A stretch of 64,000 nucleotides of DNA from Azonexus sp. GTDB taxonomy: Bacteria; Pseudomonadota; Gammaproteobacteria; Burkholderiales; Rhodocyclaceae. The notes below the pieces were generated by a model that had not been told where the DNA came from, did no database searches, and saw only the letters and a program-made list of their open reading frames with translations. The position numbers and the translations under genes were made by a program. The stretch lies in assembly GCA_017983615.1 (NCBI GenBank), contig JAGOBB010000007.1:1-64000 (forward strand). The letters run 5' to 3'. Shown in pieces: positions 32,763-41,080 of this stretch (the first letter of the stretch is position 1; each line of letters opens with the position of its first letter).

Positions 32763-33425
32763 ATGTTGCGTCGTCTGCGCTTTTCAATGTTTGCTGCCTG
32801 TCTGGCGGCCTGCTATCCGGCGCTTGCGGCCGACCTCGACAAAGGCAAGGAAATCAACGGCACCTGCGCAGCCTGCCACAGCGACAACGGTCAGGGCGGC
32901 AAGAAGGGTGAATACCCGCGTATCGCCGGCCAGCAGGCCAAGTACATCGAGAGCCAGCTGAAGAGTTTTCGATCGCGGACGCGGGTCAACATCCCGATGT
33001 TCCCCTACACCCAGGAACGCGAACTGTCGGACGACGACATCAAGGACATCGCGGCTTATTTGTCCGGCATCGTGCTCGATACCAAAATGCCGACCTACAC
33101 CGGCAACGAGGATGCGCTGACCAAGCTGCTGATGGCTGACAAGGTGATGATCATCCCGCGGGCCGAAGGCGACCTGACTAACGGCGAGGCCCTTTACCAG
33201 AAACAGTGTGCCGCGTGTCACGGCAAAACGGGCAAGGGGCGCGGCATGTTCCCAATGCTGGTCGGCCAATACACCAATTACCTGCTGCGTCAGGTCGATC
33301 TCTACCTGAAGGGCGACCGGCCGCACGACGAAGAGGGCACGGTCGGCCGGCTGAATGCGCTGAAGGCGCAGGACATTCAGGACATCATGGCCTATCTCAC
33401 CTCGATCCAGGAGCCCAAGGAATGA
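32763..33425 (+). CDS. Dihaem cytochrome c4-like protein
   Basis: A 220-residue exported cytochrome (signal peptide ending PALAA). It has two haem motifs, CAACH near residue 36 and CAACH near 153, with YPRIAGQQAKYIESQL and FPMLVGQYTNYLLRQV typical of cytochrome c4. Two-haem electron carrier for terminal oxidases or N-oxide reductases. Its control region holds boxes like those at nosZ. The next gene overlaps by four bases. Confidence 0.88.
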   Translation: MLRRLRFSMFAACLAACYPALAADLDKGKEINGTCAACHSDNGQGGKKGEYPRIAGQQAKYIESQLKSFRSRTRVNIPMFPYTQERELSDDDIKDIAAYLSGIVLDTKMPTYTGNEDALTKLLMADKVMIIPRAEGDLTNGEALYQKQCAACHGKTGKGRGMFPMLVGQYTNYLLRQVDLYLKGDRPHDEEGTVGRLNALKAQDIQDIMAYLTSIQEPKE

Positions 33426-33757
33426 AACGTATAACGCTGACCCTGATCGGTCTGCTCGCCGTATCCGGCGTCTGGGCGCATGGCCACGCCGGTCAGATCG
33501 ACGACAGCATGCCCGACGCCCAGAAAATCCGCTTCTGCGAACGCGTTCGCGATCACGCGCTGCAGGCTTTTTACAACCGTGACCGCGGCCGGCCGATGAA
33601 GCTGTTCGATGAAGACGGCAGCGACGGTGCGCGCATCACCAATCACATCATCAAGCGCATCTACGAGGAACCGCAGATTTCCAGCCCGAAGAAGGCCGAA
33701 ACCTTCGGCCGGGCTACCTGCAACGAAATGATGGGAACGAAACAGCCGTCAGAGTAG
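33422..33757 (+). CDS. Small exported hypothetical protein
   Basis: A 111-residue protein with a signal peptide MKRITLTLIGLLAVSGVWA followed by HGHAG, then a charged helical domain with two cysteines (RFCERV, RATCNEM). Coupled to the cytochrome c4-like gene by ATGA, so possibly a partner or haem-handling factor. Its last nine bases overlap the convergent gene on the other strand. No family is recognised. Confidence 0.6.
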   Translation: MKRITLTLIGLLAVSGVWAHGHAGQIDDSMPDAQKIRFCERVRDHALQAFYNRDRGRPMKLFDEDGSDGARITNHIIKRIYEEPQISSPKKAETFGRATCNEMMGTKQPSE

Positions 33758-34309
33758 GAAGGGAATGAAGCGCCTGGTGCGCCGCATGTAGTCGGCGTAG
33801 GCCGGGCCGAAATAGGCCAGGCATTCCCGCTCGTCGGTCCGCGCGGTCACCCACAGGAAGATCGTGGCCAGGCCGGCGAGCAGTGCACCCAACAGGCCCG
33901 GATCCTGCAGCCATGCGCCCCAGGCCAGCGCCAGCAGCGAGGTGTACATTGGGTGGCGGATGTAGCTGAAGATGCCGCCGGTGACCAGTTGTGTGGTCTT
34001 TTCGAACTCGTAGAAGGAGCCTTCGCCGCGCCGCGTGTCCGGCTTGCCGAGGACGCGCAGCGTCAGCAAGCCGGTGAGCGCCAGAATCACGCTGAGCGCC
34101 AGCAGGATTCCCCCCGCCATCTGGTGCGCCGAGTCCGGAAAAGCCCCCCATTCCTGGCGATTCAGCACGACCAGGCCGAGAATCGCCTCCCAGGCGAAGA
34201 AGCGGTAGAAGCCGTGGCTGCCGGGCTGGCGCAGCGGTTTACGCGACAACCAGCCCAGCCCCGCCGAACCGGCGGCGAAGGCGGCCGGGTCGGAGAGGAA
34301 TTCAACCAT
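33749..34309 (-). CDS. Isoprenylcysteine methyltransferase-like membrane protein
   Basis: A 186-residue membrane protein with four to five helices and the ICMT/PEMT-family signature GIFSYIRHPMYTSLLALAWG plus AYADYMRRTRRFIPFLL at the end. Bacterial members methylate small lipids or unknown substrates. It overlaps the aminopeptidase gene by eight bases, so the two are probably co-transcribed. Confidence 0.78.
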   Translation of the reverse strand: MVEFLSDPAAFAAGSAGLGWLSRKPLRQPGSHGFYRFFAWEAILGLVVLNRQEWGAFPDSAHQMAGGILLALSVILALTGLLTLRVLGKPDTRRGEGSFYEFEKTTQLVTGGIFSYIRHPMYTSLLALAWGAWLQDPGLLGALLAGLATIFLWVTARTDERECLAYFGPAYADYMRRTRRFIPFLL

Positions 34310-35606
34310 CGAAGGCGGCGCTCAGGGCGGCAATCATGTAGGCATGGTCGAGCACGCCGGCGCTTTCACGGATGCTGTGCATGGCCCACATCGGCGAGCC
34401 GACATCGACCGCCGGGATGCCCAGCCGGGCGGCGACGATGGGGCCGATGGTGCTGCCGCAGCCGAGGTCGGTGCGGTGCGCATACTGCTGGCAGGGCACG
34501 CCGGCCCTGTCGCAGAGCGCCATGAAACGGGCTGCCGTTTCGGCGCTGGTGCTGTAGCGGTGGTTGGCGTTGCTCTTGATCACCGGGCCGGCATTGACCA
34601 GCGCATGGTGGCAGGGCTCATAGGCCGCCGGGAAATTCGGGTGCCAGCCGTGGGCCATGTCGGCGCTGATGAAGAAACTCCGCGCCAGCATCCGTCGCTG
34701 GTCTTCGCCGTCCAGACCTGCACCGGCGGCCAGACGGGCGATGACGTCCTGGACGAAGCTGCCGCCAGCGCCGGTAGCGCTTTCGCTGCCGACTTCCTCG
34801 TGGTCGAAGAAGGCGCACAGGCAGGTTGCCTCAGGTTCCTTTACGGCGAGCAGCGCGCTCAACGCGGCATGGCAGGAGGCCAGGTTGTCGAGCTGGCTGT
34901 TGGCAATGAATTCGCCGTCGACGCCCCAGAACGACCCTTTTTGCGTGTCGTAGGCGTTCAGTTCCCAGGTCAGCAGGGCCTCCGGTTCGACGCCGAGCAG
35001 TTTGGCGATTGGCTGGCGGAAACGCGCTTCTGCCTTGGTGCCGTCTTCGGAAACGCCGAGCAGCAGCGGCAGTTCGGTCTGCTTGTTGAATTTCAGGCCG
35101 CTCTCGTTGACCTCGCGGTTCATGTGGATGGCCAAGTTGGGCAGGCGCAGCAGCGGGTCGGCGAAGCGCACCAGCCGGGTCTCGAAACCGCCAGGAACTC
35201 GGACATTGACGCGCCCGGCCAGCGACAGGTCGCGGTCGGCGAAGGTGGTGAGGATCGGGCCGCCATAAACCTCGACGCCGAGGCGGACCATGCCGGCGGC
35301 GTCCTCGGCCGGTTTCGGTTTGAGGCGCAGGCCGGGCGAATCGGTATGGGCGCCGATCAGGCGCAGGCCGGCCTCGGCGGGCGGCTGGCTGCCGACGATG
35401 AAGGCAATGATCGACGAACCGCCGCGCACGACGTAATAGCGGCCGCCGGCGGCCAAAAGCCAACGGTCGGCCTCTTCCAGGCGGCAAAAACCGGCCGCCT
35501 GCAGGCGGGCTTCGCAGGTGGCGACGGCATGCCACGGGCTGGGGCTGGCGTCGATGAAGTCGAGCAGGTCCTGGGCCTGGGCGCGAGTGGCGGCGGGAAT
35601 GTTCAT
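34302..35606 (-). CDS. apeB: M18 family aminopeptidase
   Basis: A 434-residue zinc aminopeptidase. Metal ligands are visible as GAHTDSPGLRLKP near residue 82, CAFFDHEEVGSES near 265 and a C-terminal MHSIRESAGVLDH. It has the length and order of ApeB/DNPEP-type enzymes that remove N-terminal acidic or hydrophobic residues in the cytoplasm. The start overlaps the stop of the lipase gene. Confidence 0.93.
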   Translation of the reverse strand: MNIPAATRAQAQDLLDFIDASPSPWHAVATCEARLQAAGFCRLEEADRWLLAAGGRYYVVRGGSSIIAFIVGSQPPAEAGLRLIGAHTDSPGLRLKPKPAEDAAGMVRLGVEVYGGPILTTFADRDLSLAGRVNVRVPGGFETRLVRFADPLLRLPNLAIHMNREVNESGLKFNKQTELPLLLGVSEDGTKAEARFRQPIAKLLGVEPEALLTWELNAYDTQKGSFWGVDGEFIANSQLDNLASCHAALSALLAVKEPEATCLCAFFDHEEVGSESATGAGGSFVQDVIARLAAGAGLDGEDQRRMLARSFFISADMAHGWHPNFPAAYEPCHHALVNAGPVIKSNANHRYSTSAETAARFMALCDRAGVPCQQYAHRTDLGCGSTIGPIVAARLGIPAVDVGSPMWAMHSIRESAGVLDHAYMIAALSAAFDG

Positions 35607-36493
35607 GGTCGTCTTTGTTTCAACTGGTCAAGCAGCCGGTCGGCAATGCGGGAATCATAAAGCATGGCGAGATGGCCGGTGGCCGGCAATTCGATGTCCG
35701 TGGCGCCGGGCAGGCGCTGGTTGTCCTGTGGCATGGCGTAGTTGTCGTAGGGGTTGCGCAGGCTGATCACCGGAATCTTCAACGGCTCGGCCGCCATGTC
35801 GGTCAGCCACAGCGAGCCCGGCTCCATTTCGCGGGCGTTCTGGCCGATGCCGATGCGGGCCAATGCCGTTCCCTGATGCGGGGTGGCCAGCGTCACCAAG
35901 CGGTCGATGCGTTCAACGCCATGGCGGGCCAGGTAGGAGCGGCAGATCAGGCCGCCCATGCTGTGCGCGATCAGCGTTACCTGCTTGCTGCCGGTAACGG
36001 CGCAGACTTCTTCGATGCGCTGATTCAATTGCGGCACCAGCTTGCCGAGGCTGGTGTAGGGCGGCACCAGGCTTACCGTGGCGACCGTGTGTCCCGCCGC
36101 TTCCAGCCGCCGGCGGAGCAGCCACCAGATGCCTCGGCTGACGCCGTAGCCGTGGACGAGCACGACGGGGCGCGGCCGCGCTTCGCGCCGCAGGCGGTCG
36201 GCAGGCATCCATAACCGTTCGAAGGGCAGCACGAGCAGGAAGTTGAGCAAGAAGACGGCATATTCGACGGCCATGATGCGCAGTCGTTTGGCCCAGCCGA
36301 GCGGCGGTGCCGGCGAGGCGTATTTGATGCCGTAGAACCAGGTCACTGCGTTCATCCAGAAACGCAGGCCGAGCACGCAGTTGATGGCGCCGACGATGGC
36401 CAGCGGCCAGTCGAGATGCATGAAATGGCGGCCGATGTAGAGATAGCCGCTGACTTCCAGCGCGATCCAGATGAGCAGCGAGACGGGAACCAT
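35603..36493 (-). CDS. Alpha/beta hydrolase, triacylglycerol-lipase-like
   Basis: A 296-residue protein. Two or three N-terminal membrane helices (up to about residue 75) precede a hydrolase domain with the oxyanion motif VLVHGYGVSRGIWW and nucleophile elbow AHSMGGLICRS near residue 168. A late histidine lies in PATGHLAMLYD. Probably a membrane-bound lipase or esterase facing the periplasm or cytoplasm; substrate unknown. Confidence 0.8.
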   Translation of the reverse strand: MVPVSLLIWIALEVSGYLYIGRHFMHLDWPLAIVGAINCVLGLRFWMNAVTWFYGIKYASPAPPLGWAKRLRIMAVEYAVFLLNFLLVLPFERLWMPADRLRREARPRPVVLVHGYGVSRGIWWLLRRRLEAAGHTVATVSLVPPYTSLGKLVPQLNQRIEEVCAVTGSKQVTLIAHSMGGLICRSYLARHGVERIDRLVTLATPHQGTALARIGIGQNAREMEPGSLWLTDMAAEPLKIPVISLRNPYDNYAMPQDNQRLPGATDIELPATGHLAMLYDSRIADRLLDQLKQRRP

Positions 36494-36497
36494 TCGC

Positions 36498-37214
36498 TCA
36501 GATCGCTTCGGCTTCGGGCTTGGGCAGCCAGAGGCAGGCGCCTTTCGACTCCTTGTCGATGGCTTTCAGCACGCGCTCGTGTTCGGCCAGCTCCTCGGCC
36601 GAAGCGTGGCGGACGACCAGCGGCTTGCGCTGGCGGACTTGGCCGTCAGCGCCGATGTTCGGGCGCGGTGCGGCGTCGGGTTCGATCATCAGGCTGTTCT
36701 GGCCGCGGGTCATGGCCAGGAAGACCTCGGCCAGCAGCTCGGTGTCGAGCAGGGCGCCGTGCAGCGTGCGGCTGGAGTTGTCGATCTCGTAGCGTTCGCA
36801 CAGCGCGTCGAGGCTGTTGCGCTTGCCGGGGTGCAGGTCTTTGGCCATGCGCAGGGTGTCGATGACGCCGTTGCAGATGGTGCCGACAGGCACGCGGCCG
36901 AGGCGGTCGAGCTCGGCATTGAGGAAGCCGATGTCGAACGGCGCGTTGTGGATGATCAGCTCGGCGCCGTTGATGAATTCCAGGAACTCGTCGGCGATGT
37001 CGGCGAACTTCGGCTTGTCGGCCAGGAATTCGAGGCTGATGCCGTGTACCGCCTGGGCGCCTTCGTCGATCTCGCGCTCCGGATTGACGTACTTGTGCAG
37101 GTGGTGGCCTGTCAGGCGGCGATTGACCATTTCGATGCAGGCCACTTCGATGATGCGGTGGCCCGAGCGCGGGTCGAGGCCGGTGGTTTCGGTGTCGAGG
37201 ACGATCTGTCTCAT
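36498..37214 (-). CDS. dnaQ: DNA polymerase III epsilon subunit
   Basis: A 238-residue 3'-5' exonuclease. Exo I reads IVLDTETTGLDP at residues 4-15, Exo II IIHNAPFDIGFL near 95, and Exo III HGALLDTELLAEVF near 155. The C-terminal tail binds the alpha subunit. The start is ATG 37214; an upstream frame to 37271 is not conserved. The neighbour rnhA is the usual partner in proteobacteria. Confidence 0.95.
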   Translation of the reverse strand: MRQIVLDTETTGLDPRSGHRIIEVACIEMVNRRLTGHHLHKYVNPEREIDEGAQAVHGISLEFLADKPKFADIADEFLEFINGAELIIHNAPFDIGFLNAELDRLGRVPVGTICNGVIDTLRMAKDLHPGKRNSLDALCERYEIDNSSRTLHGALLDTELLAEVFLAMTRGQNSLMIEPDAAPRPNIGADGQVRQRKPLVVRHASAEELAEHERVLKAIDKESKGACLWLPKPEAEAI

Positions 37215-37275
37215 TTTTTGGTCGCTAGTCGTTAGTAGGGGAGTTGTTAGCTGGTTTTGTGCTAGTAACAAATGA
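37215..37275. other. Low-complexity spacer between rnhA and dnaQ
   Basis: CGCTAGTCGTTAGTA near 37223 and GACTAGCGTCTAACCACTAG near 37268 are degenerate inverted repeats of CTAGTC and CTAAC units. Similar in style to the spacer 8681-8781. No gene. Confidence 0.4.
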
Positions 37276-37728
37276 CTAGCGTCTAACCACTAGCTCTTCA
37301 ATACCGCGATTGGCCAGAGCGTCGGCGCGTTCGTTTTCCGGGTGGCCGGCGTGGCCCTTCACCCAGACCCATTCCAGCTTGTGCAGTTTGACCTGGGCCT
37401 CGAGTTGTTGCCATAGGTCGGCATTCTTGACCGGTTTCTTGTCGGCGGTTTTCCAGCCGTTTTTCTTCCAGCCGTGGATCCACTCGTTGATGCCCTTCAG
37501 GACGTATTGCGAGTCGGTGTAGATCTTTCCGGCGACCGGGCGCTTCATGGCTTCGATGGCGCGGATGGCGGCGGTCAGCTCCATGCGATTGTTGGTCGTT
37601 TCCTTCTCGCCGCCCCACAATTCCTTCTCGTGCGGGCCGAGGCGCAGGATGGCGCCCCAGCCGCCGGGGCCGGGGTTGCCCTTGCAGGCGCCATCGGTAA
37701 AGATTTCTACGGTTTCTTCTGTGGCCAT
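37276..37728 (-). CDS. rnhA: Ribonuclease HI
   Basis: A 150-residue enzyme that cuts RNA in RNA-DNA hybrids. Catalytic residues are in [17 protein letters not shown] (Asp near 11), RMELTAAI (Glu), YTDSQYV (Asp) and the late [12 protein letters not shown]. The start is ATG 37728, inside the end of the methyltransferase gene (overlap of 22 bp); longer upstream frames have no coding support. Confidence 0.96.
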   Translation of the reverse strand: MATEETVEIFTDGACKGNPGPGGWGAILRLGPHEKELWGGEKETTNNRMELTAAIRAIEAMKRPVAGKIYTDSQYVLKGINEWIHGWKKNGWKTADKKPVKNADLWQQLEAQVKLHKLEWVWVKGHAGHPENERADALANRGIEELVVRR

Positions 37729-38435
37729 TGGCCTTCCTTTTGTGCGATGGGGCGCAGCGCCTTGGCGCGCACTCCCTGGGTTTTCCATTTGGGGGTGATC
37801 AGGCGCATGCCGTGTGTGCGCTTGATGGCGCGCAGGACATAGACGCCGCCGGAGAAATGCCACCAGCGGTGACTGGCGTTTTCAATGAAGCGCCAGTTCT
37901 GCAGCCATTTCAATTGGTCGACGGGCGGCACGTAGCAGCCCAGCTTGCCGCGGTCGACCTCGAAGCCGAGCAGTTGCAGCCAGTCCTTCAGGCGGTTCAG
38001 TGACAGATAGCTGCCGTTCCACGGGAATTCGCCGCTACGGTCGAGCTTGCGTTTCATACCCCACAGCGACAGCGGATTGAAGCCGACGACAATGACCTGG
38101 CCTTCCGGAATTAGGATGCGTTCGACTTCGCGCAGGATCTGATGCGGTTCGTCGCTGAATTCGAGAACGTGCGGTAGCACGACAAGGTCGGTGCTGTTCG
38201 AGGCGAAGGGCAGGGCGGTGGGGTCGCAGAGGACGTCGACGATCCCCTGGCACCCCGCCTTCTGGCGCAGTGGAATGCGATTGGCGCGGAGGAAGTCACC
38301 CTGCGGCAGGCCGATCTGCAAGGCGTTGAAGCCGAAGATGTCGGCGACCACGGCATCGAGCTGTCGCTGCTCCCAGTCAAGCACGTAGCGGCCGGGGGCC
38401 GAGGTCAGCCACGCCTCCAGTCCGGGAATTGACAT
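37707..38435 (-). CDS. Class I SAM methyltransferase next to rnhA
   Basis: About 242 residues from ATG 38435 ([15 protein letters not shown]). Longer starts at 38465 and 38483 would overlap the divergent gloB start and lack ribosome sites. Typical motifs are [36 protein letters not shown] and [19 protein letters not shown]. This family lies between gloB and rnhA in most proteobacteria (yafS position). Its substrate is not known. Confidence 0.82.
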   Translation of the reverse strand: MSIPGLEAWLTSAPGRYVLDWEQRQLDAVVADIFGFNALQIGLPQGDFLRANRIPLRQKAGCQGIVDVLCDPTALPFASNSTDLVVLPHVLEFSDEPHQILREVERILIPEGQVIVVGFNPLSLWGMKRKLDRSGEFPWNGSYLSLNRLKDWLQLLGFEVDRGKLGCYVPPVDQLKWLQNWRFIENASHRWWHFSGGVYVLRAIKRTHGMRLITPKWKTQGVRAKALRPIAQKEGQWPQKKP

Positions 38436-38463
38436 CCGGGGCGTGTCGCTCGATAGTTCCGGC

Positions 38464-39222
38464 ATGTTTGACGTGTCGTTCATTCCCGCATTCAAGGACA
38501 ATTACATCTGGCTGCTGACCCGGGGCAAGCGCGCCTTCGTCGTCGATCCTGGCGATGCCGCGCCCGTGCTGGCGCGCCTTGAAGCCGAAGGGCTGACGCT
38601 GGAAGGCATCCTGATCACACACCACCATGCCGACCATCAGGGCGGTATCGCCGAGTTGAAAGCGCGCTGGCCGGTGGTGGTCTATGCACCGGGCAATGAG
38701 TCTATCACAGGCTGCACCGACCCCCTGAGCGGTGGCGAGCGCCTGGAGATTCTCGGCGCGCCGGTGGACGTGCTGGCCGTTCCCGGTCACACGCTGGGGC
38801 ACCTTGCCTACTCTGCGCCGGGCGTGCTGTTCTGTGGCGATACGCTGTTCGGGGCTGGTTGCGGCCGGCTGTTCGAAGGGACGCCGGAACAGATGTCGGC
38901 ATCGCTGGATGCCATCGCCGCCTTGCCCGACGATACCCTGATCTACTGCGCGCACGAATATACCGAGATGAATCTGCGTTTCGCGCTGGCCGTCGAGCCG
39001 GACAATCCAGTGCTGCAACAGCGGGTCGCCCGAGTGGCCGCGCTGCGGGCTGCCGGCCTGCCCAGCGTGCCGTCCATGTTAGGCGAGGAGAAAGCGACCA
39101 ATCCCTTCCTGCGCTGCACGGTGCCGGCGGTGATTGCAGCGGCGCAACGGCAGAATGCTACGGTCGGCAGCAAAAAAACGGCAATTTTCAAAACGATCCG
39201 CGAGTGGCGGAACAGCTTCTAG
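38464..39222 (+). CDS. gloB: Hydroxyacylglutathione hydrolase (glyoxalase II)
   Basis: A 252-residue metallo-beta-lactamase-fold enzyme. The metal motif THHHADHQGG lies near residue 53-62, and further ligands are in GHTLGHLAY and FCGDTLFGAGCGRLFEG. The C-terminal glutathione-binding region has EYTEMNLRFALAVEPDN and EEKATNPFLRC. It hydrolyses lactoylglutathione to lactate. The last coding bases are formed by a copy of the dispersed element (NATVGSKKTAIFK). It ends one base before the convergent response-regulator gene. Confidence 0.93.
   Translation: MFDVSFIPAFKDNYIWLLTRGKRAFVVDPGDAAPVLARLEAEGLTLEGILITHHHADHQGGIAELKARWPVVVYAPGNESITGCTDPLSGGERLEILGAPVDVLAVPGHTLGHLAYSAPGVLFCGDTLFGAGCGRLFEGTPEQMSASLDAIAALPDDTLIYCAHEYTEMNLRFALAVEPDNPVLQQRVARVAALRAAGLPSVPSMLGEEKATNPFLRCTVPAVIAAAQRQNATVGSKKTAIFKTIREWRNSF
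39153..39192 (+). repeat. GCTACGGTCG element in the gloB 3' end
   Basis: GAATGCTACGGTCGG at 39153-39167, then CAGC, AAAAAAA, CGGC and AATTTTC. Translated in frame. Confidence 0.85.
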
Positions 39223-39624
39223 CTAGCTCGCCGATGGCTTGCGCTGGAGTATCCGTCCACCGACCTTTTCCAGTGTGTCGAGCACGCGGGCGGCGTTGAA
39301 GGGCTTGATGATGAAGCCGCTGGCGCCGTTCTGGATCGATTCCTGGACAGTACCGGGATCGGAGTTGCTGGTCACCATGATGACTTCGGTCTCGGGCAGC
39401 TTGGCCTTGATTTCGCCGAGCGCCTCGATGCCGTTCTTCTCCGGCATGATGACGTCCATGCAGACGATGTCGGGCTTCAGTCGCTCGACCATCTCGACGG
39501 CAGACAGCCCGTTGCGGGCTTCGCCGACGACGTCGTATTCCTCGCCGCGCAGCATGCCGCGCAGGATGCTGCGCATCATGTCATTGTCGTCGGCGATGAT
39601 GACGGAAAGGCGTCTTTTGCTCAT
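39223..39624 (-). CDS. Stand-alone response regulator (CheY-like receiver)
   Basis: A 133-residue single receiver domain. It has acidic pocket VIIADDND, phosphorylated aspartate in IVCMDVIMPEKNG near residue 56, threonine-serine switch in VMVTSNSD and lysine in FIIKPFN. No output domain. It is followed by a diguanylate cyclase with its own receiver, so both may act in one signalling route. Confidence 0.9.
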   Translation of the reverse strand: MSKRRLSVIIADDNDMMRSILRGMLRGEEYDVVGEARNGLSAVEMVERLKPDIVCMDVIMPEKNGIEALGEIKAKLPETEVIMVTSNSDPGTVQESIQNGASGFIIKPFNAARVLDTLEKVGGRILQRKPSAS

Positions 39625-39636
39625 GTTCGTTAGAAG

Positions 39637-40578
39637 TTAAGCAGCGTCGGCGCGACAGACACGATCCCGGCCTTCCTCTTTGGCGCGATAAAGCGCCTGG
39701 TCGGCAGCATGGATCAGGTCGTCCGGCGGATTGTCGAAACCGGGAGCGGCGGAGGCAATGCCGATGCTGATCGTGACCTGCTCACCGGGTGCCGAGGCAT
39801 GCGGGATGTTCAGTTCGTGGATGGCATGACGGATTTTCTCGGCGACCATCAGCGCACCGCCGATCGTCGTTTCGGGCAGCACGACGGCAAACTCCTCGCC
39901 GCCGTAGCGGGCGACGAGGTCCGAGGGACGTTCGGTGTTCTGGCGGATCGTTGTCGCGATCTTGCGCAGGCACTCATCGCCCGCCAGGTGCCCGTAGGTG
40001 TCGTTGTAAAGCTTGAAGAAATCGACGTCGCACATCAGCACGGCAAGGCTGTTCGAATGGCGGCGGGCACGGCGCCACTCGACGGAGATGGTCTCGTCGA
40101 AATAACGCCTGTTGGCCACGCCGGTCAGACCGTCCAGGGACGAAATGCGCTTCAGCTCCTGATTGGCGGCATCGAGCTTGCGGGTTAGGGCCAGCAGCGA
40201 GGCGCGCATCAGCACAATGCGTTGCATGGCGCGAATTTTGGCGCCGAGCACGATTTCGCTGACCGGCTTGGCCAGATAGTCGTCGCCGCCGGCGGCAATG
40301 CCTTGCTCAATGTTCACATCTTCGCCGAGCGAAGACAGGAAAATGATTGGTGTCCAGTCGCCAGGTATTTCCAGGGCGCGGATTTTCTGCGCGACTTCGA
40401 AGCCGCTGATGTCCGGCAGGACGACGTCGAGTAGCACCAGATCGGGCCGCTCGCGCGAAAAGGCGTCAAGGGCGCTCGCACCGTTCTCGGCTGAAATGGC
40501 CGTTGCGCCGAAGTGCTTCACATACTGGAGCAGCACTGCAAGACTGGAGCGGCTGTCTTCAACGACGAGGATTTTCAT
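39637..40578 (-). CDS. Receiver-GGDEF diguanylate cyclase
   Basis: A 313-residue protein. The receiver domain (residues 1-120) has VVEDSRSSL and aspartate in LVLLDVVLPDISG. A coiled linker precedes a GGDEF domain with the active loop YGGEEFAVVLPE near residue 233 and DGLTGVANRRYFDE at its start. GGEEF is a catalytically competent variant, so it should make cyclic di-GMP when phosphorylated. A possible product-inhibition RxxD site would be upstream, but I do not see one clearly. Confidence 0.92.
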   Translation of the reverse strand: MKILVVEDSRSSLAVLLQYVKHFGATAISAENGASALDAFSRERPDLVLLDVVLPDISGFEVAQKIRALEIPGDWTPIIFLSSLGEDVNIEQGIAAGGDDYLAKPVSEIVLGAKIRAMQRIVLMRASLLALTRKLDAANQELKRISSLDGLTGVANRRYFDETISVEWRRARRHSNSLAVLMCDVDFFKLYNDTYGHLAGDECLRKIATTIRQNTERPSDLVARYGGEEFAVVLPETTIGGALMVAEKIRHAIHELNIPHASAPGEQVTISIGIASAAPGFDNPPDDLIHAADQALYRAKEEGRDRVCRADAA

Positions 40579-40607
40579 GGTGGCAGACGGGGAGCGGTCG
40601 GTGCAGT

Positions 40608-41006
40608 CTAACGGCAATATTGATTGAAGAATACCAGCGCAGTCATGGCAATCACAACGGCTGCGCATCCCCAGAAAATGCCCCAGCGCAGGGCCTGTCT
40701 GGCCTGGTGATAGGCCGTGCGCTGCTGGAAATCAAAAAAGCGTTGCAGTTCGCCCAGGGTCAATACAGCGGTGAACATAAAGAAGATCATTCCGCAGAAC
40801 ATGAAGATAATCGACCCGTTGTTAAGTTCTCGGCATGAGCCGACCGTGCGATGGAGGAATATCAGGACGGCATCGGTCCGGAAGGCGTAGCCGCCGACCA
40901 GGTAAGCCAGCCCGGCAAATAGCGCGAGAATCCCTAGAACCAGCCAGGTTTGCCAGAGCTTGAGCTGTTCTATGGCCCGGGAAATGTCTTCAATGATCCA
41001 TTTCAT
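40608..41006 (-). CDS. Small membrane protein, unknown
   Basis: A 132-residue protein with three likely membrane helices (LVLGILALFAGLAYLVG, IIFMFCGMIFFMFTAVLTL and GIFWGCAAVVIAMTALVFF). An amphipathic start MKWIIEDISRAIEQLK precedes them. No family motif recognised. AT-rich upstream region to 41080 separates it from the divergent DUF748 gene. Confidence 0.6.
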   Translation of the reverse strand: MKWIIEDISRAIEQLKLWQTWLVLGILALFAGLAYLVGGYAFRTDAVLIFLHRTVGSCRELNNGSIIFMFCGMIFFMFTAVLTLGELQRFFDFQQRTAYHQARQALRWGIFWGCAAVVIAMTALVFFNQYCR

Positions 41007-41080
41007 ATATTTTTTGGTGAGTTTGGTGTGGTGCCAGTGTGCTAAATTTAACCGATGTATAGCAATCAGGGCAGAATATC

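Noticed and set aside
38034..38043. GCTACGGTCG core inside the methyltransferase next to rnhA
   Set aside because: The ten-base core is perfect, but the AAT in front and both A/T tracts are missing; counted only as a possible core remnant.
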